Shown here piece by piece: positions 55,588 through 64,000 of a stretch of DNA of 64,000 nucleotides. Position 1 is the stretch's first letter, and every line of letters begins with the position of its first letter. Both the position numbers and the translations under genes were made by a program. The notes beneath the pieces were generated by a model, which searched no databases, was not told where the DNA came from, and saw nothing but the letters and a program-made list of their open reading frames with translations. The stretch is from Papaver somniferum (lineage: Eukaryota; Streptophyta; Magnoliopsida; Ranunculales; Papaveraceae): NCBI RefSeq assembly GCF_003573695.1, contig NC_039362.1, positions 115,237,120 to 115,301,119 of the forward strand. Reading direction: 5' to 3'.

Positions 55588-56605
55588 TACAATTATATTG
55601 GTCAATAGGTACATGAATAACTACCAATTCTAGTTTTTGGCAAAACTTATAAGGTTCACAATTGGCCTAGTGATTCATCCTTATTAACGGATTCAGGAGA
55701 TTTCATTTTTTAATTTTATCAGGCTTGCATAATCAGTTGATATCGATATCTATATTGACCGATTTTGCGGATTTTATTCCATAATTTTGGCAAGCTTGCA
55801 AGTCCATTTGACATGGACATTCACATCGACCAATTATGTAAGTATAAAAAATTCAAGATTCCAACTGGTTTTTTATGTAACAATCGGGTCGGTGTAAACA
55901 TTTGGATCGACCTATTCTAAGAAACCAATTATTTCAACAATTTATTTATTAGTCAATGCAAGCATTCTCATCCAGCGATTATGTCAATTTACTTCAACAT
56001 ATTTTAAATACTAGTTGTTGGGTCTTCCTCTATATAAGAAGGAGATTTTTCCCAAACTCATTTTTCCTCAAAGGCGCATATTTTATTCACTCCCACTTCA
56101 TCCACTACTCAATAGAGCTTGGAAAATGACATGGGAATCGGAAGCAGATATGGAGCTCGTGAAATCGTTCCCATCTTCCACGAACTTTCGGATAAACTTT
56201 ATTCAATGTTTTAGAAGAGAATTGAAGAATACTATTATGAGCACATCAACAATCCCAAATAACCGAAAATGGAGAGACCATCATCCCAAAGCTACCCCTA
56301 GAGAAAAAGTGGGTAATTCAACATGTTTATCCTCTTCTCATTGTTTTATTTTTGCATACTAACATGCAAATTGTTTAGTTTCAGGTCGAACGATTTTGTA
56401 GCGTACGGAGAATACATAATGATGAATGCACTAGTTAAAATCTGTGAATGAAATTTTTATCTATGAAAGTGTTGCACAACTGGTAGATGTGGATATTCTA
56501 TATGAACCCGATTGTGTAAGTAAGAAAAGTTCAAGTTTCATTTTTTTTTTTAATTTTTTTTTTGAAACCGGTCGACGTAGAAATTTATATCGGACGATTC
56601 TAAGC
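55588..56605. repeat. Right-hand palindromes next to the second PMD pseudogene
   Basis: Copies at about 55733-55769, 55804-55839, 55881-55920, 56478-56520 and 56565-56605, plus a weak one at 55588-55630. Each pairs a 'tcggt.gatgt' half with a 'atcgaccgatt' half around an 'acatt' centre. Between copies the sequence is unrelated. Confidence 0.7.
56015..56362 (+). pseudogene. Possible small gene relic, unrecognised
   Basis: A 115-codon frame after a 'ctatataag' TATA-like box at 56029. From ATG 56129 it reads 'MTWESEADMELVKSFPSS', which loosely resembles the start of the Myb/SANT-like partner proteins of Harbinger elements. A related upstream block ('cttcatccactactca') and a similar start ('SAEDLAIIKTLYNET') recur at about 58230-58370, so it is probably a repeat. 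No firm family. Confidence 0.25.
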
Positions 56606-56859
56606 AGCCAATTTTTTCAAAATTTTGTCAAGGAACAATCGGTCGTTGTGGACATCCAGGAGCGTTCATTGTACCTAATTATTTCACCCATCTTTTGATT
56701 TTTTTCCCCGAAAAAACTAGTCGGTGGGTCTTTTTCCCAGACCTTTGCCTCAATTCTATATATTCTCATTGCTTGATTTTGTACTTATTATTGTATTTTA
56801 TGTGTGTAGGTCTTTTAGGAAAAGAAATGTTTTTGGAGAAATCAGCTCAAAAAAAATTT

Positions 56860-57045
56860 ACTAAAGGCACGCGAAAAATGTACTAAAGGTACCCTAACTT
56901 TGGATAAGGGCACCCCCAGAAATATGTAAAAAATACTCTAGAAAACTTGTTAAAAACACCCAAGGAATTTGATAAAGGCACCCCAAAATTTACTAAGGGG
57001 CACCCAAATTGCTAAAGGGACACTCAAATCCGATATGGGCACTCA
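56860..57045. repeat. Phrase repeats 'ctaaaggcaccc'
   Basis: At least six irregular units of 20-35 bp, each with 'taaagg' or 'taagg' followed by 'caccc' and an A/T-rich tail. The same phrases occur at 4360-4425 in reverse, at the edge of the related LTR-like copy. Confidence 0.6.
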
Positions 57046-58060
57046 TCTTCTTTCCCGTTTGAATCTGGTTTTGGCGGGAAAATGTGCACAATATGAAAAG
57101 AACTAGGGTTTGAATTTTAAAGGTGTTATGAAGAGACTAAAGTGCTGAAATTAATTGGGTATGCTTGATTAGGCTATACAACGTTGATATGGGTGCTGGA
57201 CTGGATTAGAATTGGCTTTTGAAAAACAGGGCAAGTATCTAAGGGAGTAGTTATTCTCAGACTTTCTGTTATTTTTGGAAGCTTTGCACGAGATTACATC
57301 GTGTTAAACTTCTTCTGGGACGTGCTTCAACCAATTGGGAGTGTGCCAGCTGTTGATAAACACGTGAAGGAGTTAAATTTGGAGATTATTGCTCGTAAAC
57401 TGAAAAGAAGGGAAAGAGAATTTCCGGGAGTTGTTACAGAGATTTGAAGTCCCTATCTAGTATATAAAGGTTGTTGGGGAATGAGAGAAGCACACAAAGA
57501 GTTTGGGAGAGATAGAAGAGCGATAATCGATGAAATCAAGAGTTGCAAGAATTCTACTGTTGCTGCTCTTGATCAAGAACACGAAGAACATTAGGCCTTC
57601 CATAGCAGTCGTTTTGTCTGTTCAGTAGAGAAAGATTTTTATTGACAATGCTTTCTTGGTCGATGAATACCTTTAGCGACTAAAAATTGTTGTAAGCAAT
57701 TTATATCTTTTTGAATACAATGATTAATCAATTTTTCTCCAGTTTTCGATTCATGAGTTGTTAAACTTACTTTCTAGGGTTTGAAGAAGCTACTTTTAAT
57801 GAGTAATTTTTAGTAATTAATTTTTTTGACATATTTACTCCCTTTTTGTGCTAATAATTGTTTCATAATTTTCTTTTCTTTATAAGCTTCACAATAATTG
57901 TTTTGGGTAGTTTTAAGCTACTGATATTGTTTGCAACGTTTTATCATCCAAGGCATGATATTGGGTCCAAAATTTCCTAGAGTAATTTGGAGTATTATGT
58001 CAAAATTGTTATTATTGAGTTTACAAACATTAGAAATTGTGGAATCCAAAACCCCAGACC
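57046..58060 (+). mobile_element. LTR-like sequence related to 3150-4430
   Basis: Plus-strand copy of the family seen in reverse at 3150-4430: 'gtttgaatctggttttggcg', 'ttttaaaggtgttatgaag', a TATA box 'tatataaagg' near 57460 and the block 'gaacacgaagaacat' near 57580. The ends are not defined. Confidence 0.45.
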
Positions 58061-59844
58061 TATCTTTCTTCATCATGTTACCACATTTTATATAATTTTT
58101 TTTTTTTTTTTATTTTGGTTTATCAAGTCTTAAAACCAAATCTCTACAAGTTCGAGCAACGAAACCCCTTTTCTTACCACCTGTAAAAACTACATCACTA
58201 ATTTGCCCCAAACTTGCATTTTTATACACACATACTTCATCCACTACTCAAATAACACAAAAAAAATTATTTCATCATCTACTCTATCTATTTAACATCA
58301 TACCTATAAGTATAGCATCATTTGACTCAGCTGAAGATTTGGCCATAATCAAAACATTGTATAATGAAACCCGACGTGAAGATATCTCAAATGAATGAGT
58401 TGCATCCGAAACCTTTTGTGCAAGGATGTATTTCCAATATGTGCGAGATTATGGAAAGATAAAACGAAAATCTCTGCAAACAAAAACACGATAGGTAACA
58501 AACTTATCCACCATGGGATAGTTGATTATATAATTATTCTTCAGAGGGTTTTTTTCTATAGCCACTTAGACTTGTTGATCCAATAATTTATAATTATTTT
58601 TCGAGTTTCTTATACATAAACTAAATTGTTTGATCTTCTAATTAAACAACACTAACAAAGTTTTTCGAGGATTTTTTTATCTTATTTTTTTTTGGTAGGA
58701 GGGAATCGCAAAAATGGACTACTTTGATAAAAATAAATAAATATAATTCGTATTTGATGAAAGCTATGAATTCACGATGTCCAAAGGTCCAAAGTATGCT
58801 CGTCCACTAGGGTCTCCTAGAGGTTAAAATAATGAAATTTTAACCATGATGTTATCATGAAAGTATAACCATGATGCCTACGAAGTTGAGTTAGATTTTT
58901 TTGGAAAGAATAAAATTTCCTAAGTGAATGAATTGAATTTTTCTTATGAAAAATCTATTGATTGATTTGATACAATCAGCCTTATGTTTACCTACAACGG
59001 CCGATTATTTTGAAATGCGTTATATTTCTTAAAAGTATGGATGCATTAATTAGATGTTTTAAAAAAATATCAAAATTTTCAAAAAAAAAATCATGTTTTA
59101 ATGATTTATTAACACTAATTAATTTCACCGGTTCCATAATTACTTAACAACTAAAATGATTAATTAACACTAATTAATCAGGAGTACGTTAGTTATTAAC
59201 GAAAATAGTTGGATGAGGATATCTTTACTTCTTATTTTAGCTTTTAGTGCTAGGCCTCAAATTAGCAAGGTTAATCATCATTATCATACAATGCTAATAT
59301 TGTCTATCAATAAATGAATTATATGATATTAGGAGGTTTGTCATATCAAACCTTTGAAACATTAAACCTTGTATTATATTTAGATAGCCTATCAGTTTTT
59401 TATTTACATAGTCTAGGAATAGTGTTGCAACTTCCAATTATGAACAGTTTTTAACAAAACCACGACATCTGACAAAATGGCTTTATTTTCCCAAGAAATT
59501 GTTGGCCACGAATTATTAATATAGATTGCAATTCCTTTGAGATTTGACTCAATACTGATTCTTACAATATGCATCACCTTGCATCATTTGACCGCTTTTA
59601 AGAATGCCAGGTTGCTTTTTCTGGGTTTAGAATGCTTCGAGTTTTTTTGCACTACTGAGTGTACCTACAAAATCACGTAAAATCCTAACGCCATTTACTC
59701 AATTGACATAAGTGCATCACAGTTAAGAGTAAGAAAAGAAAATATAGGAGGTTTTTAGTGTGGTGGTGTGGGCTAATAGGTTATAGTTATCTTGATGCGA
59801 CTTAGCTCAGAAGTTTTAGCAATTTGTTCTAAGTATAAAAAAAA
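58061..59844. other. AT-rich stretch without genes
   Basis: Homopolymer T run near 58097-58112. A diverged partner of the 56.0-56.4 kb block lies at about 58200-58400. Nothing else recognised. Confidence 0.4.
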
Positions 59845-60262
59845 AATTACATCACTTCTAGCAGATTTTTTTGATGAAGAGAGATAGTCTGAAAAAAACT
59901 TCACATCTATCCCTTCATATGCACCGGTAACAACAAGAGTCACGCTAACCCACTGTTCCTGATGATTAGAGATATTTTCTTAAACCATTCATTCTTCAAA
60001 AAGTGTAGCTACAAAATTATGGTTGTTTAAAATATCTTTGCTTCATGCAGTTAATTTTTACATCCTTTCTAGCAGATTTTTTTAATCAATGGAGACGTTC
60101 TGAAAAACAACTTCACATCTCACTTTTCATATACACCAGGTAACAACAAAAGTCATGCTAACCCATTGTCCCTGCTGATCAGAGATCTTGTCTTGAACCA
60201 ATTATTCTTCAAAAAGTGTAGATGCAAAATAATGGTTGTTTAGAATATCTTTGCTTCCTCCA
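59845..60262. repeat. About 208-bp tandem duplication
   Basis: Two units start near 59845 and 60053. Each contains 'ctagcagattttttt', 'acttcacatct', 'ggtaacaacaa', 'attcttcaaaaagtgtag' and 'atggttgttta'. Units differ by roughly one base in six to eight, so the duplication is old. Confidence 0.8.
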
Positions 60263-60324
60263 GGACTTTCCATCTTAACTTCCTTTAGGAAAGGGCAAGC
60301 AATAAGAACCTGCAATGTTCTCTC
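60205..60324 (-). pseudogene. Possible F-box/FBD-type exon fragment
   Basis: The minus-strand frame reads '[19 protein letters not shown]' then ends in TAG. The pattern L-x-x-L-x-x-C-P-x-L-K-x-V is like the last part of FBD or LRR domains of plant F-box proteins. Only about 35 codons are present and the 208-bp duplication follows. The copia fragment starts at its edge. Weak call. Confidence 0.25.
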
Positions 60325-61364
60325 AATGTAATTATATCTAATGGCTTCAAGGTTAATGAATCTGATAAATGTGTTTACATTAAATCTGTGGATGATTCTC
60401 ATGTTATTATGTGCCTATATGTTGATGATATGCTCATATTAGGTAGTAACCTTGATAGTATTAATACCACTAAAAGCATGCTTAACGAAAACTTTGACAT
60501 GAAAGACTTAGGCCCTGCTGATGTAATCTTAGGGATGAAAATTAGAAAGATGTCTGATGGATATAGTCTTAGTCAATCTCATTATGCTGAAACTGTGCTT
60601 AAGAGATTTAATCATGAAAATGCTAAACCTGCAACTAATCCTTATGATCCCAATTGTAAATTGAAAAAGAACAAGGGTGAGGGTATTTATCAACTTGAGT
60701 ATTCTCGTGTTATTGGCAGTCTTATGTATTTAATGAACTGTACAAGACCTGATATTTCCTATACTGTGAGTAGATTAAGCAGGTACACTTGCAACCCTGG
60801 GCAGGATCACTGGAATGCTCTCTACAGAGTTCTACGGTACCTGAGAGGAACTTCAAACTATTTCTTAAGTTTTGGGAAGTATCCTGCTGTGCTAGAAGGG
60901 TATTGTGATGCTAACTGGATATCAGACTCAGATGAGTGCAAATCCACTAGTGGGTACATCTTCACACTTGGTGGTGCGTCTGTGTCATGGAAGTCTACCA
61001 AACAGACATGTATAGCCCGATCCACCATGGAGTCTGAGTTTATAGGGAGAAAGCTGGAGAGGAAGCTGAATGGATACGAGGTTTCCTGGGTGGAATTCCA
61101 CTCTGGCCCAAGCCTGTGTCTTCGATCGCAATTCACTGTGACAGTCAAGCTGCTATTGGATGCGCAAAGAATAGTGTATACAACGGAAAGTATATACATC
61201 TTCAAAGAAGACACAAGACAGTGAAACAACTACTCTCTACTGGCATCATCTCTATAGACTTTGTAAGGTCTAAAGAGAATATTGCAGATCCTTTGACGAA
61301 AGGGTTATCTAGAGAGGTAGTTAGATCCACATCGAAGGGGATGGGACTCAAGCTCATAGAATAA
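60325..61364 (+). pseudogene. Ty1/copia reverse transcriptase and RNase H fragment
   Basis: 5'-truncated end of a copia polyprotein. It opens inside RT near 60325. The catalytic '[10 protein letters not shown]' lies at residues 10-19 of the 60388 frame. The RT thumb follows, then RNase H with '[10 protein letters not shown]' and 'STMESEF' (about 60898-61045). A short deletion near 61045-61050 shifts the frame. The rest of RNase H continues in the 61116-61364 frame with '[14 protein letters not shown]' and 'ADPLTKGL', the usual copia C terminus. Apart from this shift the sequence is well kept, so the insertion is not old. The LTR at 61919 belongs to it. Confidence 0.93.
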
Positions 61365-61918
61365 ATCGCCATGAAGGACACTCAACCTTGTGAATGGAGC
61401 TCCAAGATCAAGGTTCAATGAGATAACTAATTTTTGGTGATGTCGAGAGAGAGCACTATCTTTGTCCCTCCCTATGGTGTAACCGTATGATAGTGCTGCC
61501 TGCATGTTTTAGGATGATCTGTCAAGATCTTAATGAGTTCCATGGCTTTGCTTAGAGCGGAGTGTGGCAGGACACTCTTAATGGACTCACCTATGTGGAT
61601 GTTGGAAGTGGGGCAGCTTCCTATGAGAATTTGAGCTTTTTCTCTAGAGACATTCATTAAGTCCGGGATTTAGCCCACGGCCAAAACGGGCACAACGGAA
61701 AGAGCTTGGCATCTTTCTTTGAGACATCAAAGCGTGGTTGTTATTTCTGAATTGCACTCACTGTTGACAGTTCAAGACATTGTGTTCACCGTAACAACAA
61801 GCAGTTCCGGTAACCTCTCACTAAGTTAAGGTTCAATCTCTGGGACACCTTAGCCTAATATTGATGTATTATGTTTTCTCGTATTTCGTCGATATGTTTT
61901 ATCATTCATGTGGGGGAT
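61365..61918 (+). other. 3' untranslated part of the copia element with polypurine tract
   Basis: No coding frame. It ends in the polypurine tract 'atgtgggggat' (61909-61918) directly before the LTR. Confidence 0.75.
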
Positions 61919-62904
61919 TGTTAGAAAAAACGCTTTAAAAATACCAATTTTTCCATGGACTATGTTTTGATCCCTAGAGCTATTGCCCATTAATTGTTTT
62001 TTCATTTGAATAGATAAAACAATAGTCCCACATTGACTAAAATCTAAAGAGTTTTAGACTTAAATACCATAGAATTGGCTATAAGGGCATGGCCCTTGGG
62101 TCATTAGACTTTTGTGCTTGGAGGGAAGGCCTAGACTAGGGCAAGGTTGCCTTTCCCGTACGCGCGGTGCTTCGCACAGAAACACGCACGCCGCCGCCGT
62201 CCGTCCGGTCGGTCGGGTCGGGCTCGGGTTCGGGTGTGGGTTCATTAGATCCTATCTTTTTGCTGAAATTTTTGGTACGTGTTTTCCACACAAGTAGAAG
62301 AATCTTTTCTTTGTCTGTACGTGTTTTGTCCTGACTTCTTTGTCTGAACGTGCTTGTTTTGGCTTCTTTGTCTGAACGTGCTTGTCTTGGATTCTCTGTC
62401 TGTACGTGTTTTGTCCTGGATCCCTTGTGTGTACGTATTTGGCTTGGCAGCAACACACTGCTCCATGCCTGACAAAACAACTTTTCTTGCACTATTTTTA
62501 ACCCAACATTACCAGTATTTCTGTCATAAGCATGGGTTTTCTTTCTTGTTTCTAACTACACAAACACTATATAAGAGAGTAGTTGTAAGCTCAGAAAACA
62601 CACACCACAGAGAAACATCTCTTCTAATCTCCCTCTGTTTTTCTGTAAACATCTCTTCTAATGTTTTAAGTTCTGCCAAGCTCTAAGGGTACCCTCATTG
62701 TATGCTACATTGAGGGGTACTAACTGTAGTTGTATCCTGGAGGTGACTCTCCAACTGTTGTAGCATCTCAGAGGAGTGGCAGGCGATATTGCCTTTAGGA
62801 CAGCGTATCGTATACGTGCCTCTACATTTTCCGTGCATCTCCAGCAACATCGGTTTGAGCTAAGTATCTTCTTCTCAGTTACATTATTAGTAATTTTCCC
62901 AACA
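61919..62904 (+). repeat. Copia LTR (986 bp)
   Basis: Starts TGTTAGAAAAAACGC after the polypurine tract and ends TTTTCCCAACA. Typical contents: 'acaatagtcccacattgact' near 62009, a TATA box 'ctatataagagag' near 62566, and then the R/U5 part. It contains five 28-29-bp units (62309-62447) and a GC-rich stretch near 62190-62240. No second LTR is in the window for comparison, so the right edge is set by the TG..CA rule. Confidence 0.78.
62309..62447. repeat. 28-29-bp tandem repeat in the copia LTR, five units
   Basis: Units near 62310, 62339, 62367, 62395 and 62424 share 'ttgtctgxacgtgxtttg' with small changes. Confidence 0.88.
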
Positions 62905-62944
62905 ATCTAAAGGCAATATCCTCTTTACTATATTTTGTAACAAC

Positions 62945-64000
62945 ATGGGAAAGAGTACTATAGACAAACCCCCAAAGTTTAGTGGAAAAGACTGTAGGGC
63001 TCCTAAAAAGACCAAAAATGATCCTAAACAGAAAAATAAGGCAAACGTAGTAGATTATTCTGGATATTTTACTGGCATGGTGTCTGAAGTCAACCTTATC
63101 TCTAATGTGACCAATGTGAGAGACTGGTGGCTTGATTCTGGAGCCATCAGGCATGTCTGTAAGTTCAGAAATGCTTTCTCCTCCTATAACAAAGTAGGAG
63201 ACGATGAGAAATTGTTTATGGGAAACTCTTCTACCTCTTAAGTGGTAGGAAAAGGCAAGGTTGAAATGAAGCTCACTTCAGGAAAAACTCTCGCATTGAA
63301 TGACATGTATCACGTCCCGGACATATGCAAGAATCTTATCTCAGAAACCATCTTACTTGGGAAAGGTTTTAAATTTGTAGCTGAGTCTAACAAAGTTGTA
63401 ATCTCTAAAGGTGGTGACTTCGTAGGAAAAGGATATGTCACTGAAAACATGATTAAGCTTAGTGTACTTTCTTTGAACTTGAATGACAATGCATCTTCTT
63501 CTGCTTATGTTTGTGACTCCTCACATGTTTGGCATGATAGACTAGGACATGTTAATTTCAAATCCATTGAAAGACTTGCTAAATTAGGATGCATTCCTAA
63601 AATAAACTTTGAAAGAGGTCATAAATGTGAAATTTGTGTTGAATCTAAATATGCAAGAAAACCCTTCAACAAAAGGGTTGAACGTAGTACAACTCCCCTA
63701 GAATTAATCCACTCGGATTTGGGAGATTTGAAATCAACACCAACTAGAGGAGGTAAAAAAATGGTACATCACTTTTATAGATGATCACTCAAGATACTGT
63801 CAGGTTTATCTTCTTAGAAGTAAAGATGAAGCCTTAAACGCTTTCAAATTATATAAACTTGAAGTAGAAAACCAAAGAGGTGTTACTATTAAAACTCTTA
63901 GGTCGGACCGAGGCGGTGAGTATGTGATACCTATAGGAGAATTCTGCAAACTTAATGGCATCATTCATGAAACTACTGCACCTTATTCACCTGAGTCGAA
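62945..64000 (+). pseudogene. Copia gag-protease-integrase region, gag collapsed, runs off the window
   Basis: The frame starts at ATG 62945, 40 bp after the LTR. Residues 1-14 match a copia gag start ('IDKPPKFSG') and then join straight to the end of the zinc-knuckle region ('DCRAPKK'). Most of gag is therefore missing. The protease active site is 'WWLDSGAIRHVC' (residues 61-72, D64). A TAA at 63239-63241 interrupts; the same frame goes on from 63242. The gag-pre-integrase zinc motif has H98, H103, C129 and C132 ('WHDRLGHV', 'CEIC'). The first integrase Asp is in 'HSDLGD' (D159). A seven-A run at 63755-63761 shifts the frame by one. After it integrase continues with 'IDDHSRYCQVYLL' and 'SDRGGEYV', and the window ends before the catalytic Glu. 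Confidence 0.9.

Noticed and set aside
62060..62492. Long minus-strand frames rich in Thr, Arg and Lys in the copia LTR
   Set aside because: They come from the 28-29-bp tandem repeat and the GC-rich part of the LTR.

Overview
This window is plant nuclear DNA. It is AT-rich, has introns with GT..AG borders, and is dominated by LTR retrotransposons, MITEs, a LINE fragment and decayed plant mobile domain (PMD) genes. No intact ordinary cellular gene, tRNA, rRNA or CRISPR array was found. The elements point to a eudicot. The mix of Tat-like and SIRE-like elements with PMD genes reminds me of a poppy-type (Ranunculales) genome, but that is a weak impression and not shown by the sequence.

Left part (1-21.7 kb). 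Old LTR fragments (0.75-4.4 kb) are followed by a PMD gene with a TATA box, a leader intron and a start codon at 5801. The gene is broken at 6667/6668 and resumes at 18605. What splits it is a nest of two insertions. A 3.37-kb solo LTR (6668-18599, target duplication GGTAG) carries a complete 8.55-kb Ty3/gypsy Tat-like element (7732-16285, target duplication ATGTC). The PMD gene ends at 21347 after several small exons. It also has its own frameshifts and stops, so it is a pseudogene.

Middle part (21.7-45 kb). A complete 8.36-kb copia-type element without any polymerase (21690-30050, target duplication CATAT) lies beside a minus-strand Tat-like relic. That relic has kept protease and integrase pieces but lost the reverse transcriptase. 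Then come Tat-like LTR copies, two copia-like LTR copies in opposite orientations (one split by a 2.9-kb terminal-inverted-repeat DNA element), another Tat LTR fragment, and a 732-bp LINE-type insertion with a 16-bp target duplication and a poly-A tail.

Right part (45-64 kb). Two Stowaway-like MITEs of one family flank a young non-coding LTR element with three LTRs (45847-51074, target duplication CCTAA). Its leader carries three tRNA-like A-box/B-box modules. A second PMD pseudogene (about 53.1-55.4 kb) is bracketed by at least eight copies of an imperfect palindrome. The window ends with a Ty1/copia stretch: a 5'-truncated RT/RNase H piece, then one LTR, then a second copy with a collapsed gag, protease and the start of integrase, which runs off the window.

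Nothing here works together as a pathway. The value of the window is in the nesting order, the non-autonomous element structures and several short repeat architectures that the element families do not obviously explain.
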